Positions 1 through 7,639 are shown, counted from the first letter of the stretch. The stretch is 64,000 nucleotides of DNA from Lentzea atacamensis (GCF_003269295.1 NZ_QLTT01000013.1:62001-126000), one strand, 5' to 3'. Numbers and translations: made by a program. The notes: generated by a model not told the origin, from the sequence alone.

Positions 1-309
1 GCCGACGAGCCTCCGGGTAGCGCGAAGTACTACACCGACGTCAACGCGTGTGCCGCTGAGGCCCGAGAAGCAGCGGGAGATCGAGTCGTGCTGGTCCACG
101 GCGCGAGTGCGGCGCAGGCGTTGCTGGCAGCCGGCCAGCTCGACGAACTCGAACTGCACGTTGTTCCCGTACTGCTGGGCGACGGACGGCGGCTGTTCGC
201 GCCGACGGGACTCGACCACATCGAACTGGAGCTCGTCCGCCGGCTCGAAGGCCGCGACGCCACACATCTGCGTTACCGCGTAGTCCATCAAGACGGGAAA
301 CAGCCATGA
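1..309 (+). CDS. Dihydrofolate reductase family protein (RibD C-terminal-like), 3' part only
   Basis: The gene enters from outside the window, so the N-terminal part is missing. The visible 102 codons end at TGA 307-309. They contain VLVHGASAAQALLAAG followed by LDELELHVVPVLLGDGRRLF, the usual C-terminal half of RibD-C/DHFR-like reductases: a nucleotide-binding loop, then a beta-strand ending in the conserved LLGDGxRLF segment. Members reduce pteridine- or flavin-precursor-like substrates with NADPH. Many actinobacterial copies are stand-alone proteins of unknown substrate. Family is seen in the sequence; substrate cannot be inferred. Confidence 0.8.
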   Translation, partial: ADEPPGSAKYYTDVNACAAEAREAAGDRVVLVHGASAAQALLAAGQLDELELHVVPVLLGDGRRLFAPTGLDHIELELVRRLEGRDATHLRYRVVHQDGKQP

Positions 310-649
310 TCGTCGCATTGCTGGCACTCGATGCGCTCGACATCAGCGGTTTCGCGAAATGGCCGCACTGTTCGCGGGCGACCGACGCTTGCTGACGGCA
401 TGAGCGCGCGATCGCAACCGGCCGTCCGGCAACCGCAGCGGCTCAGACCCCAGCCGGTCGACCAGCTTGCGGTAGGCGACCTTCGGGGCCACCGACATCG
501 AACGCACTCCTGGGTGGTCTTGCGCCAGTCGAGGAACCGGTTCGCGGCCTGGTCGAACGCGACGGTCTGCCGCCTCGACCGCGCTGGCCTTTGCCTGTCG
601 GCGTGCTCAGCGTGCTGCCTGCGGCGCACACGATCCGGTCTTGTCGAGG
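310..649. other. Gene-poor stretch with possible decayed coding sequence
   Basis: No recognisable gene fills these 340 bases. On the minus strand a 51-codon reading frame (343-498, beginning MSVAPKVAYRKLVDRLG) and a frame-shifted upstream segment at about 480-560 (containing AANRFLDWRKTTQE) look protein-like but are short and broken. They may be remains of one gene. I could not assign a family. Confidence 0.3.
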
Positions 650-1492
650 TCAGGGCTTGCGACCCACAGCGCCTGCGATGCAGTAGGACACGGGAGGAAG
701 TGGCGTGATGCGCGGACCGTCCGGCCACCAGTCCGCGCACAGCGACAGACCGGGATCGACCAGTTCGAGTCCGGCCATCATGCCCTCGATCTCGTCGCGG
801 GTGCGGAAACGCCCGGTGCCCATCGGGCTGTGCAGGAACGTGTCCTCCATGCGACGGGCGAGATCGCTGTGCTCCTCGGTCTGCGGATCGAGGAAGTGGC
901 TGAGCGCCACGTAGGAGCCGGAGGGCAGCGCGTCGATGTACTCGCGCATGATCTCCTGCGGGCTGATCTCACCGTCGTAGTGGTGCAGAGTCCCGAGCTG
1001 AAAGAACGCGATCGGCTCGGAAAAGTCGATGTGCTTGCGCACGACCGGGTCCTCAAGGATTTCCTTGGGGTGGAAGATGTTCGCAGCCGAGAAGTGCGTC
1101 TGGTCGTTCTCCTCAAGCAATGCCCGGCCGTGCGCGAGCACCACCGGGTCGTTGTCCACGTACACCACGCGCGCTTCCGGCTGAATCCGTTGCGCCACCT
1201 GGTGGGTGTTCTCCGCCGTGGGCAGACCCGATCCGCAGTCCAGGTACTGGGTGATGCCGGTCTGGCTCGCGATGAAGCGGGTGGCGCGGATCAGGAAGTT
1301 GCGGTTGTCGAACGCCAGGGTCTGTGCTTCCGGCGCGACCTGCTGAACCCGCCGCAGGACCTCACGGTCAATCTCGTAGTTGTCCTTGCCGTTGAGGAAG
1401 GCGTCGTAAACCCGGGCGATGCTCGCCTTGGTCGTATCGATGTAGACGGGCACATCGGTGTCGGGCATCACGAACCTCACAATCGTAGACAT
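650..1492 (-). CDS. SAM-dependent methyltransferase, DUF574/Methyltransf_19 family
   Basis: The 280-residue product has the layout of the actinobacterial DUF574 methyltransferases. The N-terminal segment is SIARVYDAFLNGKDNYEIDRE (about residues 24-44), the SAM-binding motif is YLDCGSGLPT (83-92), and the acidic strand is YVDNDPVVLAH (111-121). A typical C-terminal segment is LCADWWPDG. Many paralogues occur per genome, often beside Scr1-type regulators as here, and substrates are unknown. An internal ATG at 1468 (MPDTDVPVYID) is an equally good start. The gene is divergent from the regulator at 1681, with 188 bases between them. Confidence 0.88.
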   Translation of the reverse strand: MSTIVRFVMPDTDVPVYIDTTKASIARVYDAFLNGKDNYEIDREVLRRVQQVAPEAQTLAFDNRNFLIRATRFIASQTGITQYLDCGSGLPTAENTHQVAQRIQPEARVVYVDNDPVVLAHGRALLEENDQTHFSAANIFHPKEILEDPVVRKHIDFSEPIAFFQLGTLHHYDGEISPQEIMREYIDALPSGSYVALSHFLDPQTEEHSDLARRMEDTFLHSPMGTGRFRTRDEIEGMMAGLELVDPGLSLCADWWPDGPRITPLPPVSYCIAGAVGRKP

Positions 1493-1680
1493 GGCAGGGC
1501 GTTCTGTGTATCAGATCACACCGCGGCGAGCGTCTGCTCATGGGCCGAATGCGTGAACGTGACCCCGGTGCACGTACAGTGATCAACCTTGCGCTGATGG
1601 ATCTGCAGCAACCGCCTTTCGAGTGGATTGTTCTGTCAGTACTGGCGCGCGTGAGGTCAGAACGCTAAGGAGGAGCCCTG

Positions 1681-2565
1681 ATGGCGACTGCTGACTCCAA
1701 CTCCTCGGCGAACGTCCGGCCTGGTGGTCCGACGGCGCTGCGGATCGTGCTCGGCGCTCAGTTGCGCAGGCTGCGCGAGACCGCGGACATCTCGCGCAGT
1801 GAAGCGGGCTTCGCCATCCGCGGGTCCGAGTCGAAGATCAGCAGGCTGGAGCTCGGCCGCGTCGGTCTGAAGGATCGCGACGTCGCCGACCTGCTCACCA
1901 TGTACGGGGTGACCGACCAGGCGGATCGGGACATGTTCCTTGAGATGGTCGCCCGCTCGAACCAGCCGGGCTGGTGGCATCGCTACACCGACCTGATGCC
2001 GGACTGGTTCCACGACTACGTCGGTCTGGAAGAAGCCGCGTCGAGAATTCTCACGTACGAGCTGCAGTTCGTGCCCGGTTTGTTGCAGACCGAGGACTAC
2101 GCCAGGGCGATCGCGAGCCACGGCCGCCCTGAACTCGCGGACAAAGCGGTCGAACAGCGCGTTGCCCTGCGCATGCACAGGCAGAAGATCCTGGCTCGGC
2201 CGGGCGCGCCTCGCCTGTGGGCGGTGATCGACGAGTCGGTGCTGTACCGGCCGATCGGCGGCGTGGCGGTGTTGCGAGGTCAGCTTGAGCACCTGCTCGC
2301 CGTCACCAAGCAGAGGCACATCACCCTGCAGGTTCTGCCGTACGCCCTGAGCGGCTACGCGGCCGAGAGCTCGTTCGCCATGCTGCGGTTCGAGGAGCCG
2401 GAACTGCCGGACATCGTTTACATCGAGCACGGCGGCGGCGCCCTGTATCTCGACCGGAGCAAGGAGCTTGAGCTGTACGGCCGAATGTTCGACCGGCTGA
2501 CCATCGATGCCCACACACCGGACCGCACGCGCCAGGTGCTGACCAAGCGTCTCGCTGAGCTGTAG
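1681..2565 (+). CDS. Scr1-type helix-turn-helix regulator (XRE HTH + DUF5753)
   Basis: The 294-residue protein has an N-terminal XRE-type helix-turn-helix at about residues 20-77, with GSESKISRLELGR as the recognition region. A C-terminal DUF5753 domain starts near YVGLEEAASRILTYE (about 120) and includes FVPGLLQTEDYARA and QVLPYALSGYAAESSF. The start is set by AAGGAGG seven bases upstream of ATG. Proteins of this type are paired with small DUF397 partners in actinomycetes, and a DUF397 gene follows at 2686. By family analogy it is an antitoxin-like DNA-binding repressor or developmental regulator acting on its own locus. Confidence 0.92.
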   Translation: MATADSNSSANVRPGGPTALRIVLGAQLRRLRETADISRSEAGFAIRGSESKISRLELGRVGLKDRDVADLLTMYGVTDQADRDMFLEMVARSNQPGWWHRYTDLMPDWFHDYVGLEEAASRILTYELQFVPGLLQTEDYARAIASHGRPELADKAVEQRVALRMHRQKILARPGAPRLWAVIDESVLYRPIGGVAVLRGQLEHLLAVTKQRHITLQVLPYALSGYAAESSFAMLRFEEPELPDIVYIEHGGGALYLDRSKELELYGRMFDRLTIDAHTPDRTRQVLTKRLAEL

Positions 2566-2585
2566 CTTCGCTGCCCACTGATCGC

Positions 2586-2663
2586 GTGCATCTGCACGTG
2601 CATTTACCCGTGCGAGTGCATCTGCTACTGTGCGTGCACAGTCAAATGCACGTGCAGATGCAC
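2586..2663. promoter_or_regulatory. Operator candidate: 18-bp perfect inverted repeat with paired TGCACGTGCA palindromes
   Basis: GTGCATCTGCACGTGCAT (2586-2603) recurs as its exact reverse complement at 2646-2663. Each arm contains the self-palindrome TGCACGTGCA (2593-2602 and 2647-2656), 54 bases apart. A third partial copy, GTGCATCTGC, lies at 2616-2625. The array fills the gap between the Scr1-type regulator and DUF397. This is best read as the regulator's binding region over the DUF397 promoter; that function is inferred. Confidence 0.6.
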
Positions 2664-2685
2664 CGACCTGGGGAGGTGGTGGGCT

Positions 2686-2925
2686 ATGAGAGATGCGATC
2701 CACAACGGGATGCCAGCTGTCCTTCTGACTGAGGCTGCGTGGCGGAAAAGCAGGCACAGCGGCGCGACCGGCAACTGCATGGAGCTCGCCCGGCTCGACG
2801 GCGGCCACATCGCCGTGCGGAACTCCCGCTTCCCGGAAGATCCCGCGCTGGTGCTCACTCGCGCCGAGGTCGCGGCCTTCCTGGCGGGTGCGAAGGAAGG
2901 CGAGTTCGATGACTTCGTCGCATGA
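2686..2925 (+). CDS. DUF397 domain-containing protein
   Basis: The 79-residue protein carries the DUF397 core: AAWRKSRHSGATGNCMELA, then HIAVRNSRFP and ALVLTRAEVAAFLAGAKEGEFDD. GGGGAGG at about 2671-2677 lies upstream of ATG. DUF397 proteins are the short partners of Scr1-type HTH proteins; in characterised pairs they bind the regulator and modulate its DNA binding. It lies 120 bases after the regulator, behind a repeat-rich operator, and its 3' end overlaps the next gene by 17 bases if that gene starts at 2909. Confidence 0.93.
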   Translation: MRDAIHNGMPAVLLTEAAWRKSRHSGATGNCMELARLDGGHIAVRNSRFPEDPALVLTRAEVAAFLAGAKEGEFDDFVA

Positions 2926-3214
2926 CGCCATAGCGAGCACCACGGTCCGGCTCAATGCGCTGATCCTGCGTGGCTTCAAGTTTCTCTACCCGCGTAACCA
3001 CAGAGGTGAGCTCGCCGCCGTGGTGGGTGTCCGCGCTCATGGCAACGTCATCGACATCGTCCGCCTGCATGACGAGAACAACGCGATCGCGACGCGGATG
3101 TTTGCGGACGAGATCAACGCCCTGGTACCGAGGCGGTACTCGTGGCAGCGCACCGGCCCCGCCTGCCGCGTGATCGAGGAACTGCTGGAACTGCCCGACG
3201 ACCGCATCGCCTGA
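2909..3214 (+). CDS. Small conserved-type protein coupled to DUF397 gene
   Basis: This is a 101-residue soluble protein starting MTSSHDAIAS, with no domain I can name. The centre reads like a compact alpha/beta fold: ELAAVVGVRAHGNVIDIVRLHDENNAIATR, then a W/P-containing turn (RRYSWQRTGPA) and an acidic helix VIEELLELPDD. I chose the ATG at 2909 rather than the one at 2888 because it gives a normal short overlap with the DUF397 gene. Translational coupling suggests it is the third member of the regulator cassette. Function unknown. Confidence 0.65.
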   Translation: MTSSHDAIASTTVRLNALILRGFKFLYPRNHRGELAAVVGVRAHGNVIDIVRLHDENNAIATRMFADEINALVPRRYSWQRTGPACRVIEELLELPDDRIA

Positions 3215-3348
3215 CTCCCGAACCGCCGTCAGGTGTTCAGCGACGGGAGACCAGATACCCAGCAGCATTGCGGGCAGCACCAGGACGACACCCACTACCG
3301 GCTTGGTCGCGTTGGCGAGCGGGTCTGCTGCACGAGTAGGTGACAGTG

Positions 3349-3467
3349 GTGACCTGCCCCACCGGAAGGGTTCCAGTGGTCGTGGCTAACTAGCAGCGGT
3401 GATGGTCTCGCGGTCAGAGTGACCTGTCCTACTGGACGGGTTCCAGAGTTGGTGGCTAACTGGCGGC
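3349..3467. repeat. Two tandem imperfect repeats resembling insertion-sequence ends
   Basis: About 49 bases beginning GTGACCTGCCCCACCGGAAG (3349-3397) recur 70 bases later, beginning GTGACCTGTCCTACTGGACG (3419-3467). Both copies share GGGTTCCAG and GTGGCTAACT. The second copy directly precedes the IS3-type transposase fragment. They look like two copies of the left end of an IS3-family element, as left by nested insertions. Confidence 0.5.
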
Positions 3468-3488
3468 CTGTTCGAGAGGCTGTGCACT

Positions 3489-3688
3489 GTGCCCCGTCCG
3501 TACCCCGCTGAGTTCCGAGCGCGCGCCGTCGCGTTGGTCCGAGCTGGCAAAGAGCAGAAGCAGACCGCGGTGGACCTGGGTATCCATCCGGTGACGTTGT
3601 CGAAGCGGGTCAAGCAGGACCGGATTGATCGCGGCGAGATTCCTGGCACTCCGAGCAGAGAGTCCGTCGAGCTGCGCGCCGCTCCGCC
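3489..3688 (+). pseudogene. Truncated IS3-family OrfA transposase fragment
   Basis: Starting at GTG 3489, the frame reads MPRPYPAEFRARAVALVRAG then KQTAVDLGIHPVTLSKRVKQD. That is the N-terminal helix-turn-helix of IS3/IS2-type OrfA proteins. Similarity stops at about 3685 (TPSRESVELRAA), after some 60 residues. OrfB with its DDE catalytic core is absent. Integrase sequence in a different frame starts at about 3693, so this is a broken element, not an active transposase. Confidence 0.7.
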
Positions 3689-3715
3689 CGAACGCCCACA
3701 CGCCAGCCCGACGAG

Positions 3716-4315
3716 GTGGACGCGATCGCGGGCCGGATGCGGCCAGACGACGGGCTGCTGACGATCACCGCCGCCTACACGGGCATGCGGTGGGGTGAGT
3801 TGGCCGGGTTGCAGTGGGTCAGGACCTACCTGGACGACAATCCGCGCATCGCGGTCGACCCGGAGTTCGGTGCGCTGCACGAGGTTCGCGGGCAGAAGCT
3901 GGTGCTCGGTCCGCCGAAGACTCCCGCCAGCGCCCGCGGCATCCACCTGCCGCCCTTTCTTGTGCAGGAGTTGCTCGCGCACCGCGAGCGCAACCCTGAC
4001 TGCCGATTCGTGTTCCCCGGTGCGCGGGGTGCGTTGCGGCGGCGGTCCAACTTCCGCCAACGCGTCTGGGTGCCGGCTCTCGCGGGCAACGAGGCGCTCG
4101 GCTGGGCTCCGCTCAAGGTGGGCATGCACTTTCATGATCTACGCCACACGCACGAGACCTGGCTCATCGAGGACGGTGTGCCGCGCGTGCTGCGGTTCGA
4201 GCGGTTGGGGCACAAGCGCAGGGATGTCCACGACAACTACTCGCACGTGACCGAGGCCATGATCGGCAGGATGCTGGAGCAACTGCAGCGCCGCTGGGAA
4301 TTGGACGGCGGCTAG
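3716..4315 (+). CDS. Tyrosine recombinase/phage integrase catalytic domain, N-terminally truncated
   Basis: The frame carries a complete C-terminal tyrosine-recombinase domain: TGMRWGEL with the first catalytic Arg, a KTPASARGIHLP beta-hairpin, the HDLRHTHETW box and LGHKRRDVHDNYSHVT with the nucleophilic Tyr. Normal integrases of this group are about 350-400 residues; this has 199, and the core-binding and arm-binding domains are missing. Integrase-like sequence can be traced back to about 3693, where it abuts the transposase fragment. It ends 153 bases from the 3' end of a tRNA-Val, a usual setting for integrative elements. It is probably inactive. Confidence 0.75.
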   Translation: MDAIAGRMRPDDGLLTITAAYTGMRWGELAGLQWVRTYLDDNPRIAVDPEFGALHEVRGQKLVLGPPKTPASARGIHLPPFLVQELLAHRERNPDCRFVFPGARGALRRRSNFRQRVWVPALAGNEALGWAPLKVGMHFHDLRHTHETWLIEDGVPRVLRFERLGHKRRDVHDNYSHVTEAMIGRMLEQLQRRWELDGG

Positions 4316-4468
4316 AGCTGGATCATGGAAGGCATGCCGGAAGCGGTGTGAGCGCTTAGGTATCGCGAATGTGTTCTCCGAGCCGTGCTCCCAAATTGCT
4401 CCCACGACAACGCAAACGGCCCGCCGATGAAATCATCGACAGGCCGTCTGACTAGGTAAAACACACTG

Positions 4469-4540
4469 TGGGCGATACTGGGATCGAACCAGTGACCTCT
4501 TCGGTGTGAACGAAGCGCTCTCCCGCTGAGCTAAACGCCC
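4469..4540 (-). tRNA. tRNA-Val (anticodon CAC)
   Basis: Read on the minus strand, the gene starts GGGCGTTTAGCTCAGCGGGA. Its anticodon stem-loop is CTTCG-TTCACAC-CGAAG (anticodon CAC), and its T-arm is ACTGG-TTCGATC-CCAGT. CCA is not encoded. The acceptor stem has one T-T mismatch at pair 6-67. The 3' end points towards the integrase remnant, so this tRNA is the likely historical attachment site. Confidence 0.93.
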
Positions 4541-4591
4541 GTGTTCTGTTGCTGTCCCGCTCTCGCGGTGTGGCCATAGCCTACAACATCA

Positions 4592-5014
4592 TCAACGAGA
4601 ACCAAAAATCGGGCTCTGCAACCAGCTCCACTCCAGGCCGAACCAGCCGCCGACCAGCGCGAACACGTTGAGGAAGTAGCAGGTGACGAGCACGATGGCG
4701 CAGACGCCGGCCATCACGAGGCCGCGGACCCAGGACGGCTGGCGCTTGAGCCACTCGGCCCAGCGGTCGTAGTAGCGCTTGGCGAACTTGAGGACGCGGC
4801 CCGCCCACTCGAACTCCGTCGAGAGGATGGCCAGGCCCGCGAAGACCACCAGCCATCCCGGGCCGGGGTACGGGATCATGATGACGCCCGCGACCAGCAC
4901 CAGGCCGCCGATCACGCCCACGCCGATGCGGTAGGCGAGGTTCAGCGCCGGGTTGCGGCGGAACCAGTGGCGCCAGCCCTTGTGCTCGTCGGGCTTCACG
5001 TCGGGCTTCGTCAT
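4592..5014 (-). CDS. PGPGW-type transmembrane protein (TIGR02611-like)
   Basis: The protein is 140 residues from ATG 5014 (MTKPDVKPDEHKG). It has a basic N-terminal region (GWRHWFRRNP), a transmembrane segment at about 27-48, the signature IPYPGPGWLVVFAGLAIL immediately after it, an amphipathic FAKRYYDRWAEWLKRQPSW, and a second membrane span at about 96-119. This matches a small actinobacterial integral membrane family of unknown function. AGGAT lies about nine bases upstream of the start. It follows the anti-sigma gene in the same direction and may be co-transcribed. Confidence 0.82.
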   Translation of the reverse strand: MTKPDVKPDEHKGWRHWFRRNPALNLAYRIGVGVIGGLVLVAGVIMIPYPGPGWLVVFAGLAILSTEFEWAGRVLKFAKRYYDRWAEWLKRQPSWVRGLVMAGVCAIVLVTCYFLNVFALVGGWFGLEWSWLQSPIFGSR

Positions 5015-5036
5015 GTGCCGATCATCCTGTTGGGGC

Positions 5037-5819
5037 TCAGGCGGGTGCAACCTGGCCTCCCGCCAGCACCTGCGAGGGTTCCGCAGGGGGTTGGCGGCCG
5101 GGTTCGAGCGACACCGCGAACGTCGTGTGTTTGTGTGCGTCGGCCGACCAGCTCAGCAGCTGTGGGTCGGTCGAGCCCGCGCGCACGTCGAACACCGCCA
5201 ACGGTACCGGCGCTTTCGTGCTCGCACCCCAAACCACGTAGACGTGACCTGAGTCGTTCGGTTCGAGGTTCAGCGGTATCACGGCGCCCGAGGTCGGGTT
5301 CGACAGGATGATCGCAGCCTCGTCCTCGGAGTTCGTGCGCAGGATCGCCCTGTTCGTGGCCGGGTCGGCGGCCAGGGACAGTGCCTTGCTCAGCTCGTTC
5401 GTGCGGGCCTGGGAAGCCGCTACCTCGCCCGACAGTTCGTTGACGCGGACACCCAGGTAGCCGCCGCCGGCCAGAACGGCAAGAGCTGCTGCCGCGGCCA
5501 GCACCGCGCGGCCGGTGCGGCGGCGGTGTTGCGGGCGCAGAGGGGTTGGGGCCGCGTGGCGCGGGCGGTGCGGGGCGAGCACTTCCTGCGGGATGTGCTC
5601 GATCTGTTCCATCAGCCTCGCGCGCAGGCGGGGCGGTGGCTGCTCCTGGCGGACCGAGCCGCCGATGCCCGCCATGACCTCCTGGGTCGACCTCACCGTG
5701 CGCTGGCAGGCGGGGCAGGTCGGCAGGTGGTCGCGGACCACTGATTCTTCGTCCGGCTCCAAGGAGTGCATCGCCCAGCCGACGGCGAGCTCCTCGTGAG
5801 GGCACAACTCGCCGTTCAC
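5037..5819 (-). CDS. Membrane-anchored anti-sigma factor (zinc finger + RskA-like C-terminal domain)
   Basis: From GTG 5819 (overlapping the sigma-factor stop as GTGA) the protein has 260 residues. The N-terminal ZAS-type motif DHLPTCPACQR gives His31-Cys35-xx-Cys38. A single membrane span lies at about 103-122. The extracytoplasmic RskA-like domain includes PLNLEPNDSGHVYVVWG and VFDVRAGSTDPQ. It should bind and silence the adjacent ECF sigma factor until a signal triggers proteolysis, by analogy with RskA/SigK. The overlap shows translational coupling. Confidence 0.9.
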   Translation of the reverse strand: MNGELCPHEELAVGWAMHSLEPDEESVVRDHLPTCPACQRTVRSTQEVMAGIGGSVRQEQPPPRLRARLMEQIEHIPQEVLAPHRPRHAAPTPLRPQHRRRTGRAVLAAAAALAVLAGGGYLGVRVNELSGEVAASQARTNELSKALSLAADPATNRAILRTNSEDEAAIILSNPTSGAVIPLNLEPNDSGHVYVVWGASTKAPVPLAVFDVRAGSTDPQLLSWSADAHKHTTFAVSLEPGRQPPAEPSQVLAGGQVAPA

Positions 5820-6460
5820 CGGTTCGCTCCTGTCGTCTCGCCGGTCTCGCCGGCCCACAAGTTCCCCAACGTGCCTCTCAGGCGTCTGATCGCCGCGAAC
5901 GTGCGCGATTTCACAGTGCCCAGCGGGACGCCTGTCAGCTTCGCGACTTCGCACTGGGTGTAGCCGCCGAGATAGGCCAGCGCGATGACTTGGCGCTGCT
6001 CTTCCGGCAACGTACGCAGTGCCGCCCTGACCTCGGCGCTCACCACGCTCACCAACGCTTCGTGGTCGGAGCCCTGCGCCGGTGGTGAGACGTCGTCGGT
6101 GAGGGGAACAGTCCGGCGACGCTGTGTGTTCTCCTTACGGACGGCGTCCACCGCGCGGTGGTGCACCAAAGTCATCAGCCAGGTGCCGAAACTTCCGCGC
6201 GTGGGGTCGAACCTGGTGGGATGCCGCCAGAGCCCGAGGAAGGCCTCCTGGACGACGTCCTCGGCCAGTTCGGGGTCTACGCAGATGCGTTTGGCCAGCG
6301 AATATGCTGGTGTGCCGTACCTGTCGTACAGCGCACCGAACGCTGACCGATCGCCCTGTGCGAGCCTTTGTACAAGCTCGAAATCGGTCGGCCGGCCGTC
6401 GCGTGACGCGGCGGATGGGCCGGGCGAGTCAGCCACCAGAGATGTCCTCACGTCCAACAT
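5816..6460 (-). CDS. ECF-family RNA polymerase sigma factor (SigK-like)
   Basis: This is a 214-residue sigma-70 family protein with region 2 (RSAFGALYDRYGTPAYSLAK through AEDVVQEAFLGLWRHP and SFGTWLMTLVHHRAVDAVRK) and region 4 (LRTLPEEQRQVIALAYLGGY, then TQCEVAKLTGVPLGTVKSR). Pairing with an RskA-like anti-sigma factor places it in the SigK-type ECF group. Its target promoters cannot be read here; no convincing ECF promoter was seen upstream of its own start. Confidence 0.93.
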   Translation of the reverse strand: MLDVRTSLVADSPGPSAASRDGRPTDFELVQRLAQGDRSAFGALYDRYGTPAYSLAKRICVDPELAEDVVQEAFLGLWRHPTRFDPTRGSFGTWLMTLVHHRAVDAVRKENTQRRRTVPLTDDVSPPAQGSDHEALVSVVSAEVRAALRTLPEEQRQVIALAYLGGYTQCEVAKLTGVPLGTVKSRTFAAIRRLRGTLGNLWAGETGETTGANR

Positions 6461-6691
6461 TCGCGCAACAGCCGGTACCGGGTTCAGGTTAGACCCAGCA
6501 AGATGGGGGTCGCTGAACGCGGGCTAACGAGCGAGGAGGCACGGAGCGCGTGCAAACGGTCGCTGTGCGCAGTGAAGCTGACCCGATGGGGTGATCTGCG
6601 TCCGAACCGCGAGCGTTCCTCGCCACATGCACGTCACAACTAAGGTGCTCGGTCGTTTCATTGACCGGGAAGGGAGAAGAGGGTAACGACG

Positions 6692-7117
6692 ATGCGCAAC
6701 GACCACGTGACGCTCCGCTCGACAGCGGTCTTCGACCTGCTGGCGCCGAGGACACCTGCGGTCCCGGTCCAGGTGGAGCTTCGATACGACACGAAGGACC
6801 CGTACGCGGTCGTGGCCGCGTTCCGCACCGGCCGTGCCGGTTGGGTCGAGTGGGTGTTCGCCCGCGATCTGCTCGCCGACGGCCTCATCGCCGACGCCGG
6901 TGACGGTGACGTCCGGATCCGCCCCGCCGCCGACGACCCCGAGGTCGTCGTGATCGAGCTGAGCTCTCCCTCCGGGCACGCCATGTTCGAGGCCTCCGCG
7001 CAGGAACTCGCCGACTTCCTCGACCGGACCTACGACGTCGTCGTGCCGGGCAACGAGCACCTGTGGGTCAACGTCGACGAGGCGCTCACGCACCTCATCT
7101 CGAACGACCTGAGCTGA
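6692..7117 (+). CDS. ssgB: SsgA-like sporulation/cell-division protein (SsgB type)
   Basis: The 141-residue protein aligns by eye with SsgB-type proteins: LRYDTKDPYAVVAAFRTG, VEWVFARDLLADGL, DVRIRPAADDPEVVVIELSSPSGHAMFEA and ELADFLDRTY. SsgA-like proteins localise the division machinery; SsgB recruits FtsZ during sporulation-specific division in Streptomyces. A purine-rich GGGAGAAGAGGG lies 5' of the ATG. No other SsgA-like gene is in the window, so the choice of SsgB over other paralogues is inference from resemblance. Confidence 0.82.
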   Translation: MRNDHVTLRSTAVFDLLAPRTPAVPVQVELRYDTKDPYAVVAAFRTGRAGWVEWVFARDLLADGLIADAGDGDVRIRPAADDPEVVVIELSSPSGHAMFEASAQELADFLDRTYDVVVPGNEHLWVNVDEALTHLISNDLS

Positions 7118-7162
7118 ATCATCCGAGGTAGGGGGCCCGTGAAGGCGGTGCGGGTACCCCCG

Positions 7163-7191
7163 GTGAAACCCGCTTGAACCCCTCGTATAAG
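7163..7191 (+). promoter_or_regulatory. Likely sigma-70-type promoter of the first tRNA cluster
   Basis: GTGAAA (7163-7168) and TATAAG (7186-7191) are spaced 17 bases apart. Transcription would begin some 25 bases before the tRNA-Gly at 7225. The match is decent for a GC-rich genome, but the -35 is only 4/6. Confidence 0.4.
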
Positions 7192-7224
7192 GTTTGTTTC
7201 AACATCACGAAGTCAGTGATGAAC

Positions 7225-7297
7225 GCGGATGTAGCGCAGTTGGTAGCGCATCACCTTGCCAAGGTGAGGGTCGCGAGTTCGAGTCTCGTCATCCGCT
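7225..7297 (+). tRNA. tRNA-Gly (anticodon GCC), copy 1
   Basis: The cloverleaf is complete: acceptor GCGGATG/CATCCGC, anticodon stem-loop TCACC-TTGCCAA-GGTGA (anticodon GCC), and T-arm GCGAG-TTCGAGT-CTCGT. CCA is not encoded. The body is identical to the copy at 7702. Confidence 0.96.
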
Positions 7298-7338
7298 CTG
7301 TGGTTCCTCAGCAGGAGTCTGCTGTGGAGTCATGATCC

Positions 7339-7410
7339 GGCGGAGTGGCCGAGTGGCTTAGGCAAGGGCCTGCAAAGCCCTGTACACGGGTTCGATTCCC
7401 GTCTCCGCCT
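7339..7410 (+). tRNA. tRNA-Cys (anticodon GCA)
   Basis: The acceptor pair is GGCGGAG/CTCCGCC. The anticodon stem-loop is GGGCC-TGCAAAG-CCC in the usual Cys context, with GCA read in the loop. The T-loop is TTCGATT. It lies between Gly copy 1 and Val copy 1 and is absent from the second cluster. Confidence 0.92.
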
Positions 7411-7411
7411 C

Positions 7412-7483
<72 letters not shown>

Positions 7484-7492
7484 CTCTGGATC

Positions 7493-7523
7493 AAAGCCGG
7501 AAGCTCGCGGGCTTCCGGCTTTT
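7493..7523 (+). terminator. Intrinsic terminator after first tRNA cluster
   Basis: A perfect 12-base stem AAAGCCGGAAGC (7493-7504) pairs with GCTTCCGGCTTT (7511-7522) around a 6-base loop and is followed by T residues. It ends the Gly-Cys-Val transcript. Confidence 0.85.
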
Positions 7524-7639
7524 CCTGTCTTCAGGCCCGCATGATCTTGCAGGCTCCTGCGGTGCCGTGCGGTGTGGAGATCGCCAGGACACTCGGTGAC
7601 GCCCGTGTGGACGATGTGAACCACCCAAGATCAGCCGAT

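Noticed and set aside
306..397. Short plus-strand frame starting at ATG 306, overlapping the reductase stop
   Set aside because: Only about 30 codons, no ribosome-binding site and no motif; too little support.
6461..6540. ECF-type autoregulatory promoter upstream of the sigma-factor gene
   Set aside because: No convincing GGAAC/CGTC-like -35/-10 pair could be found on the minus strand.
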